A DNA stretch of 64,000 nt from Kribbella pratensis. GTDB taxonomy: Bacteria > Actinomycetota > Actinomycetes > Propionibacteriales > Kribbellaceae. The notes under the pieces were generated by a model. The model was not told the origin of the DNA and ran no database searches. It saw only the letters and a program-made list of their open reading frames with translations. Positions 1-7,671 of the stretch are shown here, piece after piece. The stretch is taken from contig NZ_SODP01000002.1 of NCBI RefSeq assembly GCF_004365355.1, positions 124,001 to 188,000 on the forward strand, read 5' to 3'. Within the stretch, counting starts at the first letter, position 1. Every line of letters starts with the position of its first letter. The position numbers and the translations under genes were made by a program.

Positions 1-1
1 C

Positions 2-943
2 ACCGGAGGCTCCGGCTGGGCCGTGTACGGCGGAACCAGCGCGGCCGCGCCGGTCATCGCCGCCACCTACGCACTTGCCGGTGACCCCGCTCCGGACTCC
101 CGTCCGGCCGGATACCCGTACGGGGCCACCGGCAACCTCAACGATGTTGTCGAAGGCAACAACGGCGAGTGCACGCCGGCCCCGCTGTGCACGGCGCAGC
201 CCGGCTGGGACGGTCCGACCGGCCTCGGTACGCCGATCGGCACCCGCGCCCTGACCTCGCCGACCAAGGCCAACCGCATCACGCTCTCCGCACCGACCCA
301 GCAGTTCACCGCGGCCGGCGAGGTCGTCGTACTGCGGGCGCGGGCGACGGACTCGGGCCGCGGCCTGGTGAGGTTCTCGGCAACCGGTCTGCCCGCCGGA
401 CTCCGGATCGACGCGCTGAGCGGGATCATCTACGGACGGCCGACCACGCCTGGGACCTATTCGGTGACGGTGACAGGAACCGACTCCACCAAGGCGCGTG
501 GCAACACCGTCATCAGCTGGGTAGTGAGCACCCGGAAGAACGCCGTGGTCAACGGGGACTTCGAATCCGGCACCGGCGGCTGGGCGCAGACTCCGGACGT
601 GATCCGTGCCGACGGTCAGTACGGCCACAACGGGCTCGGGTACGCGTGGCTCGGCGGGACCGGCACGACGCACACCGACTCGCTCAGCCAGCGGGTGAGC
701 GTCCCCTCGTTCGGGCATCCGGCTTTGCGGTTCGCCTTGCGGGTCTCGGGCGGCGATGACGTGCTCCAGTTGACCGTCGACGGTCACGCGGTGAAGACCT
801 TCCGTCGGAGTACGTCGTCGTACGTGACGCAGTCCGTCGACCTCACGCCGTACCGGGGGAAGGCCGTCACGCTGGCCTGGACCAGCACGGAGAACGAAGG
901 AGCGCCGACGACGTTCCTGCTGGACGACGTCTCGGTGAACTAG
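2..943 (+). CDS. Secreted sedolisin-type (S53) serine peptidase, C-terminal part
   Basis: The gene enters from the left edge, so its start is not visible. The first residues carry GGTSAAAP, the nucleophile-serine motif of S53 sedolisins, about 15 residues into the window. A later stretch, DVVEGNNGECTP followed by GWDGPTGLGTP, resembles the calcium-binding end of the S53 catalytic domain. A putative Ig-like domain follows (roughly residues 95-180 of the visible part), then a jelly-roll-like segment beginning NAVVNGDFESG, as found in carbohydrate-binding or adhesion modules of exported enzymes. An acidic extracellular peptidase is inferred from the family. The stop is ten bases before the next gene. 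Subtilisin (S8) is the alternative, but the AAAP context favours S53. Confidence 0.8.
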   Translation, partial: TGGSGWAVYGGTSAAAPVIAATYALAGDPAPDSRPAGYPYGATGNLNDVVEGNNGECTPAPLCTAQPGWDGPTGLGTPIGTRALTSPTKANRITLSAPTQQFTAAGEVVVLRARATDSGRGLVRFSATGLPAGLRIDALSGIIYGRPTTPGTYSVTVTGTDSTKARGNTVISWVVSTRKNAVVNGDFESGTGGWAQTPDVIRADGQYGHNGLGYAWLGGTGTTHTDSLSQRVSVPSFGHPALRFALRVSGGDDVLQLTVDGHAVKTFRRSTSSYVTQSVDLTPYRGKAVTLAWTSTENEGAPTTFLLDDVSVN

Positions 944-952
944 AATTCGGCC

Positions 953-1948
953 ATGGCCGAAAAGCTACGGACAGTGCTGGCGGCGACGCCGTCGTTCCGC
1001 GACTTGGTGTTCGGGGCGGCGAGCGTCGCGCGGCTGGAGGCGCTCGGGGACGTCGTCGTACTCGATGATCCCGGGGACGCGACGGCGTTGACGGCCGCGT
1101 TGCCCGGGGCCGACGTACTGATCACGTCGTGGGGGGCGACGCCGTTGACCGCGGAGGTGCTGGATCACGCGGATCGGTTGCGGTTGATCGCGCACAGTGC
1201 CTCGTCGGTGAAGCATTTCGTCACCGACGAGGTGTTCCGGCGTGGACTGCGGATCACCCAGGCGGGGCAGGCGATGGCGGAGCCGGTGGCCGAGGTGTCG
1301 CTCGCGTTCACGTTGATCCTGCTGCACCGGATCCAGCGCTTCGATCACCAGATGCACGACGGTGCGTGGCGGGACGACGCGCCGCCCCAGCACGGGCTCA
1401 GGTCGTCGCGGATCGGCGTGGTCGGCGCATCGCGGACCGGCGTCGAGTACATCCGGATGCTGGTCGCCCTCGGCGCAGAGGTCGTGGTCTACGACCCGTA
1501 TCTGACCGACGGGCGCGCGGCCCAACTCGGCGTACGCCGGACCACGCTGGACGAGCTGCTCCGCACCAGCAGGGTCGTCGCCCTGCACGCACCGACCTTG
1601 CCCGAGACCCACAACCTGATCGGCGCCCGCGAGCTCGCGCTCATGGCCGACGGCTCGTCCCTGGTCAACACCGCCCGCTCGTGGCTGATCGACTCCGCCG
1701 CGCTGCTCGCGGAGCTTCGCACGGGTCGGATCGATGCGGCGCTGGACGTGTTCGACGAAGAGCCGCTGCCGGCCGACAGCCCGTACCGGAGCCTCACCAA
1801 CGTCCTGCTGACTCCGCACCAGGCTGCGGCGACCGTCGAGTGCTATCTCGAGATGGGCGAGATCACCGTCGGCGAGATCGAGCGCTTCGCAGCGGGCGAG
1901 CCGCTCGAGTACGAGCTCACCGAAGACGCGCTCACCCGCATGGGCTGA
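953..1948 (+). CDS. D-isomer-specific 2-hydroxyacid dehydrogenase (NAD-binding)
   Basis: The 331-residue protein has the two-domain layout of the family that reduces 2-ketoacids or oxidises D-2-hydroxyacids with NAD(P). The nucleotide-binding loop is near residues 155-163 (GVVGASRTG, a slightly divergent GxGxxG), with an acidic residue closing the second strand at Asp181, expected to select NAD. The usual catalytic triad is present: Arg242 in NTARS, Glu270 in DVFDEEP and His289 in LTPHQ. The substrate is not predictable. The ATG at 953 lies ten bases after the peptidase stop with no strong ribosome site, so read-through transcription from the left is possible. Confidence 0.85.
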   Translation: MAEKLRTVLAATPSFRDLVFGAASVARLEALGDVVVLDDPGDATALTAALPGADVLITSWGATPLTAEVLDHADRLRLIAHSASSVKHFVTDEVFRRGLRITQAGQAMAEPVAEVSLAFTLILLHRIQRFDHQMHDGAWRDDAPPQHGLRSSRIGVVGASRTGVEYIRMLVALGAEVVVYDPYLTDGRAAQLGVRRTTLDELLRTSRVVALHAPTLPETHNLIGARELALMADGSSLVNTARSWLIDSAALLAELRTGRIDAALDVFDEEPLPADSPYRSLTNVLLTPHQAAATVECYLEMGEITVGEIERFAAGEPLEYELTEDALTRMG

Positions 1949-1957
1949 ATCTCGAAC

Positions 1958-1984
1958 CCATCCGGCCTGCGAGTGGCTCCGAAG
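1958..1984 (+). promoter_or_regulatory. SigK-type ECF promoter of the fasciclin-sigK-rskA operon
   Basis: CCATCC at 1958-1963 and CCGAAG at 1979-1984 are separated by exactly 15 bases, about 40 bases upstream of the fasciclin gene. As I recall, mycobacterial SigK promoters have CCATCC at -35 and CCGAAT at -10, so this matches 11 of 12 positions. Together with the sigK-rskA genes just downstream, it suggests autoregulation. Confidence 0.6.
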
Positions 1985-2024
1985 TACTGGTGTCAGCCAA
2001 CCTCGTCAGGAAAGAGATGACGTC

Positions 2025-2687
2025 ATGTCCAAGCACCTCACCCGCGCCGGTCTCGCCCTCAGCGCGCTGGCACTCGCCGTGACCGCGTCCGCCTGTGGTG
2101 GTTCCGACGACAACAGCGCCTCCGCCGGCGCGCCGGCCAGCTCCGCCAGTACGCCGTCCGCGAGCACGACCCCGTCGATGAGCGAAGCGGCGACCGCCAT
2201 GGTCGGCCCGGGCTGCGCCGCCTACGCGAAGGCCAACCCGAGCGGCGCCGGCTCGATCGACGGTATGGCAGCCGCCCCAGTGGCCACCGCCGCCTCGGGC
2301 AACCCGCTGCTGACGACCCTGGTCGCGGCCGTCTCCGGCAAGCTCAACCCCAAGGTCGACCTGGTCTCCACGCTCAACGGCGGCGAGTTCACCGTCTTCG
2401 CGCCGGTCGACACGGCCTTCGCGAAGATCCCGGCCGCGACCGTGAACACGCTCAAGACCAACGATGCGCTGCTGACCAAGATCCTCACGTACCACGTGGT
2501 CGCCGGTCAGCTCGACCCGTCCACGGTGGTCGGCACGCACGCGACCGTCGAGAAGCAGGACGTCACGGTCACCGGATCCGGTGACAGCCTGAAGGTGAAC
2601 GGCGCGAACGTGATCTGCGGCGGCGTACGGACCGCGAACGCTACGGTGTACCTGATCGACTCCGTACTGATGCCCCCGGCAAGCTGA
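2025..2687 (+). CDS. Fasciclin (FAS1) domain lipoprotein, MPT83/MPT70-like
   Basis: A 220-residue exported protein. Residues 1-24 form a lipoprotein signal ending in TASAC with the lipidated Cys24. A Ser/Ala/Thr-rich linker follows, then one FAS1 domain from about residue 80 to the end, including the [11 protein letters not shown] and LTYHVVAGQ signatures. FAS1 domains mediate adhesion or protein contacts. In mycobacteria the FAS1 proteins MPT70 and MPT83 are the main targets of SigK. Here the gene is three bases upstream of sigK, which reproduces that association in another lineage. The start is set by AGGAAAGAG at 2008-2016. Confidence 0.9.
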   Translation: MSKHLTRAGLALSALALAVTASACGGSDDNSASAGAPASSASTPSASTTPSMSEAATAMVGPGCAAYAKANPSGAGSIDGMAAAPVATAASGNPLLTTLVAAVSGKLNPKVDLVSTLNGGEFTVFAPVDTAFAKIPAATVNTLKTNDALLTKILTYHVVAGQLDPSTVVGTHATVEKQDVTVTGSGDSLKVNGANVICGGVRTANATVYLIDSVLMPPAS

Positions 2688-2690
2688 CCC

Positions 2691-3290
2691 GTGAACGAAC
2701 CCACCGCGCTTCCCTGGCCCGTCGGATCGCCCATGCGATCCGACGGTGACCTCCTCGCGCTCACCGCGACCGGTGACACGGCCGCGTTCAGCGCCCTCTA
2801 CGACCGGGTCGCTCCCTGGGTGTTCGGCCTGGTACGCCGGATCCTGCGCAATCCGGCCCAGTCGGAAGAGGTCACGCAGGAGGTCATGATCGACGTCTGG
2901 CGCACAGCCACCCGGTACGACGCCAACCGCGGCTCGGCGCATTCGTGGATCCTCACGATCGCGCACCGCCGGGCGGTCGACCGGGTGCGTTCCGAGCAGG
3001 CCTCGGCGGACCGGACCGACCTGGCCGGCGCCCGGTCCGTCGAGGTCGACTTCGACCAGGTCGCGGACACCGTCAGCACCCGTCTCGAGGCCGAGCAGGT
3101 ACGGCGCTGTCTCGGGTCGCTGAGCGAGCTCCAACGGGAGTCGATCGAGCTCGCGTACTACAACGGTTACACGTACCCGGAGGTCGCCCAGCAACTCGGC
3201 GCCAAGCTTCCGACCATCAAGGCGAGAATGCGCGACGGCCTGATCCGCCTCCGCGACTGCCTCGGCACCACGGAGGGGCAAAGGTCATGA
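2691..3290 (+). CDS. sigK: ECF RNA polymerase sigma factor SigK
   Basis: A 199-residue ECF sigma factor. Region 2 lies around residues 35-100, with the DVWRTATRYD and AHSWILTIAHRRAVD core typical of SigK/SigL-like factors. Region 4 is near residues 140-195 (YNGYTYPEVAQQLG and the recognition helix after it). It starts at GTG 2691, three bases after the fasciclin gene, and its stop overlaps the anti-sigma start (ATGA), so the two should be translationally coupled. It should direct polymerase to promoters such as the one at 1958-1984 when released from RskA. The symbol rests on the fasciclin-sigma-anti-sigma arrangement and family resemblance. Confidence 0.85.
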   Translation: MNEPTALPWPVGSPMRSDGDLLALTATGDTAAFSALYDRVAPWVFGLVRRILRNPAQSEEVTQEVMIDVWRTATRYDANRGSAHSWILTIAHRRAVDRVRSEQASADRTDLAGARSVEVDFDQVADTVSTRLEAEQVRRCLGSLSELQRESIELAYYNGYTYPEVAQQLGAKLPTIKARMRDGLIRLRDCLGTTEGQRS

Positions 3291-4006
3291 CGGATCCCGA
3301 CGTACACACCCTGACCGGCCCGTACGTTCTCGACGCATTGCCCGAGGACGAACGAGTCCGCTTCGAGGCGCACCTGACCGAATGCACGTTCTGCACCACC
3401 GAGGTCACCGAACTGCGACAAGCCGCGGTCAAGCTCGCCACTCAGGTCTCGACCCCACCGCCACCCGGACTGAAGGCGAACGTGATGGCGGCGATCGAGG
3501 ATGTTCGCCAGCTCCCTCCGCAGGTACCCGCTGCTGGCTCGACCCCGAAGGCCCAGCGCTTCACTCGGCGCTCGGTGCTCACCCTGGCCGCGGCGGCGCT
3601 CGCGGTCGCGGCTGCCGGCGGGGTCGCGGTCGACCAGTACCAGGACCGGTCCGCTGCCGAGCGCGCCAACCAGCAGATGGCAGCCGTACTGGCCCAGCCC
3701 GACGCCCGCACCGTCCACGGCACAGTCGAAGGCGGCGGCCAGGCCACGGTCGTCCTGTCCACGAAAGCCGACAAGTCGGTCGTCGTACTCCGCGACCTAC
3801 CGAAACTACCCAAGGACCACACCTGGCAACTCTGGATGATGGACCCCACCAACAAGGCCACCTCGATCGGCCTCTCCACCGGCGACACCACCCAGGTCGT
3901 CAACGGCTCCACCACCGGCATGGCAACCTTCGGCCTCACCATCGAACCCGACGGCGGCTCCCGCACCCCAACCCTCCCGGCCGCAGCCTTGGTCCCACTA
4001 ACCTGA
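3287..4006 (+). CDS. rskA: Membrane-anchored anti-sigma-K factor RskA
   Basis: A 239-residue protein starting at the ATG that overlaps the sigK stop. The N-terminus holds the zinc-binding anti-sigma signature HxxxCxxC (His29, Cys33, Cys36), which should clamp SigK in the cytoplasm. One membrane segment lies near residues 96-116. The extracytoplasmic C-terminal domain (about 120-239) matches the RskA C-terminal family, with the DHTWQLWMMD motif. By analogy with mycobacteria, SigK would be released by regulated proteolysis. A 400-base gap without a recognised gene follows. Confidence 0.88.
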   Translation: MTDPDVHTLTGPYVLDALPEDERVRFEAHLTECTFCTTEVTELRQAAVKLATQVSTPPPPGLKANVMAAIEDVRQLPPQVPAAGSTPKAQRFTRRSVLTLAAAALAVAAAGGVAVDQYQDRSAAERANQQMAAVLAQPDARTVHGTVEGGGQATVVLSTKADKSVVVLRDLPKLPKDHTWQLWMMDPTNKATSIGLSTGDTTQVVNGSTTGMATFGLTIEPDGGSRTPTLPAAALVPLT

Positions 4007-4014
4007 AAGAAACC

Positions 4015-4370
4015 AGGAAAGAAGAGAGATCAGGATCCGACCAGCACGGCGATCGGGACTGCTTTGGGAAGCGCCATGAAGGCACCCCGGGACCGTGTAT
4101 CGCACAGATCGTTGATGATCCAGTTGGTTCTGATCGGTCGGCGGTCCGGCTTGAGTTTCTGCGCTGTCACCGGTTCATCAGGGGCGTAACTCCCGGAAGC
4201 TCTCCGTGGCGCTCTGCGCGGCGTTGGCCTGTGTCCATGTCGAGTACGGGATCCCCGCCGCGACCAACCGGTCCTCGCAAAGGCTGCTGACCCCGCCCGC
4301 AGAACCTGCCCGCGATCTCCGGGACGCGCGTGTTCGGCTTGTAAATAAGGGGTTTCGCGGCTGATCCGAT
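4015..4370. other. Intergenic stretch, no recognised gene
   Basis: About 350 bases between rskA and the HNH gene. Short open frames exist on both strands, but none has a ribosome site, a family motif or convincing codon use. It could hold the eroded remains of an older gene. I could not identify one. Confidence 0.3.
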
Positions 4371-4414
4371 TTGGCCTCGGATCGTTGAACAGCTAGAATC
4401 GAACACATGTTCGA
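4371..4414 (+). promoter_or_regulatory. Promoter with LexA/SOS box overlapping the HNH start codon
   Basis: TTGGCC (4371-4376), a 17-base spacer and TAGAAT (4394-4399) form a sigma-70 type promoter seven bases before the ATG at 4407, so the transcript is probably leaderless. TCGAAC-ACAT-GTTCGA at 4399-4414 is a perfect inverted repeat matching the actinobacterial LexA box TCGAAC-N4-GTTCGA. It covers the end of the -10 box, the start point and the start codon, so LexA binding should block initiation. Confidence 0.8.
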
Positions 4415-6611
4415 GACTGATCTGAGTGAGCTCTCCACGGCCGACCTGCTGGAGTCGGCCGCCGAGCACCGCGCGATCGCCAACCAGGCCGACGCGCGGC
4501 TGCTCCAGCACGCCCAGATCTACGCCGACCGCTTCCACCCATCGGTCTGCAGCATCCGGCCCGGCCGCCGCTCCGCCGACGGACGCGAGCGCGCCGTGGT
4601 GCTGGGCGGCGACGGCTGCCCGGAGATCGCCGAGTTCGCCATCGCCGAATTCGGCGTCATGCTCGGCATCTCGCCCATGGTGGCACGCCAATTCCTCGGC
4701 GAAGCACTCGCCTTACGCCACCGCTTCCCCTTCACCTGGGCCCGCGTACTGGCCGGCGACGCCACCCCCTGGAAAGCCCGCCAACTCGCCACGCAGTGCC
4801 TGAAACTGCCCGAACAAGCCGCCCGGTCCGTCGACCAGCGGGTCGCACCCCTCATCGACTCCATCACCCCGTACCGCCTCGACAAGATCATCCGCGCCGC
4901 CAAAACCCACGCCGACCCCGACCTCGCCCACGACGAAGCCACCGAAGCCGCAGGCGAGCGCGGCGTCTTCATCGGCCGCAGCGACCACCACGGCAACAAA
5001 ACCATCTACGCCAAAGCCCCCGCCGCCGCCGTCATCCGCCACGACGCCACCATCGCCGCGATCGCCGAAGCCCTCAAGACCTTCGGCGACACCCGCCAAG
5101 TGCAGCACCGCCGCGCCGACGCCATCGGCATCATCGCCGACCCCCGCTTCACCCAAGAACTCCTCACCCAAGCCCGCAACCACCCCACCCCCACAACCAC
5201 GTCCGCAAACCCGTCCACAACGACGTCCACAACGACGTCCAAAGCCACGTCCACAACCACCGCCGCCTCCCCCGCCCACACCACAAGCTCGGCTTCAAGC
5301 CCCGCCGCCTCCCCCGCCCACACCACAGGCTCGGCTTCAAGCCCCGCCCGGCAACCGGCGAACACGACGACCTCCGAAGCAGCCCCTGGCCCGCGTCGAG
5401 TGGATGCAGCCTCGCAATCAGCCGCCGGCACCCGATCGCCCGCGACAGGCCAAAGCACGCCCAGCCCACGCGACACCGCGACCGGCCACAACGCGCCCGG
5501 CCACAACGCGCCCAACCCAGGCGACACCGCGACAGGCCACAGCGCATCCAGCCCACGCGACACCGCGACCGGCCACAACGCGCCCGGCCCACGCGATACC
5601 GCGACAGGCTCCAGTGCGTCCGCCCCCCGCGATACGGCGCCGGGTCGCAACCCGCTCGGCCCACGCGACCGCTCGAACGACACGCCGTGCACATCGGTAG
5701 ACCCGGCGCGTTCTGGTTCGACGGCGCTCCCGGCAAGCTCGCCGTACGGCGGCCCGCGCGACCCCTCGAACGACACACCGTGCACGTCAGCAAACCCGAC
5801 CCACAGTGACACCACGGCCGACCCGGCAAGCCCGGCGTCCGAACGCGGGCATGCCGGTGATGCCAACCCAGCTGATCCCATCGAACTGCGGGAAGCTCCG
5901 CCGGACGACGATGTCGGGCCCTATGATCCCGATCCGCCGAGCGATCCGTTCGACACTCGGCCGATGGGCTACGTTCCCGGGCCGCGGACCGAACCCGACG
6001 ACAGCGTGCCGATGGACGGTGCCGCTCAACGGGCACTCGACGCACGCCTCGCACAGATCAAACACGACGCCCACACCCACCCCACCAGTAGCGGCGGACA
6101 GGTGCGCCCGGGACAGACCGAGGTCTACGTGCACCTCACCGACCTCACCCTGGCCACCGGCAACGGAGTTCTCCGCGCCGAGGGCATCGGCCCGCTGCTC
6201 GCCGACCAACTCACCGAACTCATCGGCCACGCACCGTACACCGTCAAGCCCGTGATCGACCTCAACGACGCCGTCAGCGTCGACGCCTACGAGATCCCGG
6301 CCCGCATCCGCGAACGGGTTCGACTCACCCATCCCGTTGAGTTGTTCCCGTACGGCACCCGCGAAACGCATCCCAGCATCGACCTCGATCACATCGAGCC
6401 CTACGATCCGTCCGGGCCCGCCGGGCAGACCAGCACCCGCAACCTCGCCCCGCTCAGCCGCTTCGCCCACCGGGTGAAGACCCACGCCCGCGGCTGGACC
6501 GTCCGCCGCGTCAACACCAAAACCCTGGAATGGACCACACCCCACGGCTTCACCTTCCACGTCGACCCCACTGGGACCCACCGCCAGCCCAACACCACGA
6601 CCAACAGCTAA
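4407..6611 (+). CDS. DUF222 / HNH endonuclease (13E12-repeat family) with long repeat-rich linker
   Basis: A 734-residue protein. The N-terminal DUF222 region covers about residues 1-260. The C-terminal HNH nuclease fold is near residues 650-700, with the metal-binding core IDLDHIEPYD, the central NLAPLSR and a closing His in RFAHRVKTH. The roughly 370-residue middle is low-complexity Thr/Ser/Pro/Ala sequence with internal repeats, longer than in most relatives. The biological role of the family is unsettled; several M. tuberculosis members are in the LexA regulon. The SOS box over its start codon supports DNA-damage induction here. The start is fixed by the promoter geometry rather than by a Shine-Dalgarno site. 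Confidence 0.85.
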   Translation: MFETDLSELSTADLLESAAEHRAIANQADARLLQHAQIYADRFHPSVCSIRPGRRSADGRERAVVLGGDGCPEIAEFAIAEFGVMLGISPMVARQFLGEALALRHRFPFTWARVLAGDATPWKARQLATQCLKLPEQAARSVDQRVAPLIDSITPYRLDKIIRAAKTHADPDLAHDEATEAAGERGVFIGRSDHHGNKTIYAKAPAAAVIRHDATIAAIAEALKTFGDTRQVQHRRADAIGIIADPRFTQELLTQARNHPTPTTTSANPSTTTSTTTSKATSTTTAASPAHTTSSASSPAASPAHTTGSASSPARQPANTTTSEAAPGPRRVDAASQSAAGTRSPATGQSTPSPRDTATGHNAPGHNAPNPGDTATGHSASSPRDTATGHNAPGPRDTATGSSASAPRDTAPGRNPLGPRDRSNDTPCTSVDPARSGSTALPASSPYGGPRDPSNDTPCTSANPTHSDTTADPASPASERGHAGDANPADPIELREAPPDDDVGPYDPDPPSDPFDTRPMGYVPGPRTEPDDSVPMDGAAQRALDARLAQIKHDAHTHPTSSGGQVRPGQTEVYVHLTDLTLATGNGVLRAEGIGPLLADQLTELIGHAPYTVKPVIDLNDAVSVDAYEIPARIRERVRLTHPVELFPYGTRETHPSIDLDHIEPYDPSGPAGQTSTRNLAPLSRFAHRVKTHARGWTVRRVNTKTLEWTTPHGFTFHVDPTGTHRQPNTTTNS
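5462..5655 (+). repeat. Intragenic 36-bp repeats encoding PRDTATGHNAPG-like units
   Basis: Within the HNH gene linker, roughly six imperfect copies of a 12-residue unit (PRDTATGHNAPG and variants) follow one another. Two copies of a SPAHTT-SASSPA unit precede them (about 5268-5346), and two copies of a PRD-SNDTPCTS unit follow (about 5659-5800). All are multiples of three, so the reading frame is kept. Confidence 0.75.
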
Positions 6612-7011
6612 CCTGCTCCAGCTGATCGGTCGCGCCTGGGGAACGACTGACCCCCGTTGGCCATACCCGGCATCGCCGACGGGCGCGCGTCAAGAACTGG
6701 AAAAGGGTTCGTGCAGGCAGATGACCTGCTCGAGCAGCGACAGCATCGAGCGGCAGATCCCCGACACCGTCGGTCGGCGATCCCATAGAAGTGCGCGAGT
6801 ACGGCCTGGCAGATGTTCTCCCATGGGGACGTCACGGTGCGTCGATCTGCGTTCTGACCCGACACCGGCACGCGGAGAAACCTCGGTCGACCGCTGAAGC
6901 CAGCGACCACTCGATATCTTCTTGCGGATTATCCAGAGCTCCGGCTGACCGCTGAAGCCAGCCATTTCTGGCGGGTCTGCGGTGGTCCTAGTGCGCTAGT
7001 AGTCTCGCGGG
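6612..7011. other. Intergenic stretch, no recognised gene
   Basis: About 400 bases between the HNH gene and the thioesterase. Minus-strand frames of 90-100 codons are open here, but they overlap each other in different frames and show no domain motif. The only clear structure is a 16-base direct repeat near its right end. Confidence 0.3.
6889..6962. repeat. Pair of 16-bp direct repeats upstream of the thioesterase
   Basis: GACCGCTGAAGCCAGC occurs at 6889-6904 and again at 6947-6962, 58 bases apart, with partial similarity continuing on the left side. The second copy runs into a short hairpin (GCCAG, six bases, CTGGC). It could be a duplicated regulatory site or a duplication scar. Confidence 0.6.
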
Positions 7012-7452
7012 ATGGAGGAGGCGGCTGCGGGTGTGCGGGCTCGGGTGCAGCAGAGTTTTGCGCGGCAAGGGTTGATGGAGCATCTGGGGGCTCGGATCTC
7101 GTACATCGGGGTGGGTGAGGTGTGCATTGAGCTGCCGAGCCGGCCCGAGGTCACTCAGCAGCACGGGTACTTTCATGCGGGGGCGACCAGCTCGATCGCG
7201 GACAGTGCGGGTGGGTATGCCGCCTTCACGCTCTTCGACGAGGGCACGACCGTGCTTACCGTCGAGTTCAAGATCAACCTGCTGGCACCGGCGGAGGGCG
7301 AGCGGCTGGAGGCCGTGGGCACCGTGATCAAGCCGGGTCGGACGCTGACGATCTGCAAGCTCGAGGTCTTCGCGGTCGCCGGAGCCCGGCGGACGCTGGT
7401 CGCCGTCGGTCAGCAGACCCTGATCCAGGTCGAGGCCCGGCCCGAGCGCTGA
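7012..7452 (+). CDS. PaaI-family hotdog-fold thioesterase
   Basis: A 146-residue single-domain protein. The hotdog signature is visible: HAGATSSIADSAGGYAAFT near residues 52-70 (central helix and active-site region), then the strand pattern TVEFKINLLAPA and the late GRTLTICKLEVFA. These enzymes hydrolyse acyl-CoA thioesters, often phenylacetyl or other aromatic acyl-CoAs. No aromatic-degradation gene lies nearby, so the substrate is open. No strong ribosome site precedes the ATG. A minisatellite begins at the stop codon. Confidence 0.8.
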   Translation: MEEAAAGVRARVQQSFARQGLMEHLGARISYIGVGEVCIELPSRPEVTQQHGYFHAGATSSIADSAGGYAAFTLFDEGTTVLTVEFKINLLAPAEGERLEAVGTVIKPGRTLTICKLEVFAVAGARRTLVAVGQQTLIQVEARPER

Positions 7453-7614
7453 CCCCGGACCCCTGACCCAGAGCGCTGACCCCGGACCCCTGACCCGGAG
7501 CGCTGACCCCAGAGCCCTGAACCCAGAGCCCTGAACCCAGAGCGCTGAACCCAGAGCCCTGAACCCAGAGCCCTGACCCCGGAGCCCGACCCCGGAGCCT
7601 GAACCCGTAGCGCT
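7445..7614. repeat. Minisatellite of a 14-bp unit (consensus AGAGCSCTGAMCCC)
   Basis: About twelve tandem copies of a 14-base unit begin exactly at the 3-prime end of the thioesterase gene, so the gene's own GAGCGCTGACCCC is the first copy. Unit-to-unit differences are mostly single bases, and a few units are 12-13 bases. The period is not a multiple of three and the array is non-coding. Confidence 0.85.
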
Positions 7615-7625
7615 GGAAACTTCTT

Positions 7626-7642
7626 CTCATCGCAGCGATGAG
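7626..7642. promoter_or_regulatory. Perfect 17-bp palindrome upstream of the exporter
   Basis: CTCATCGC, one central A, GCGATGAG: a perfect inverted repeat about 30 bases before the transporter start. Its position suits an operator for the transporter-sigma operon. It could also serve as a weak terminator for the thioesterase, but there is no T tract. No repressor gene is adjacent. Confidence 0.5.
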
Positions 7643-7671
7643 TTCGGACCCTGCCGCCTGTCTGTACTGGT

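Noticed and set aside
1932..3281. Long minus-strand open frame (449 codons) opposite the fasciclin and sigK genes
   Set aside because: It is antisense to well-supported genes, is rich in Arg/Gly/Val with no motif, and has no ribosome site. It is a high-GC shadow frame.
4015..4400. Short frames before the HNH gene as a possible transposase remnant
   Set aside because: No transposase or integrase motif and no inverted repeats were found.
6690..6965. Minus-strand frames of 90-100 codons between the HNH and thioesterase genes
   Set aside because: Several frames overlap one another, none with a family match or ribosome site.
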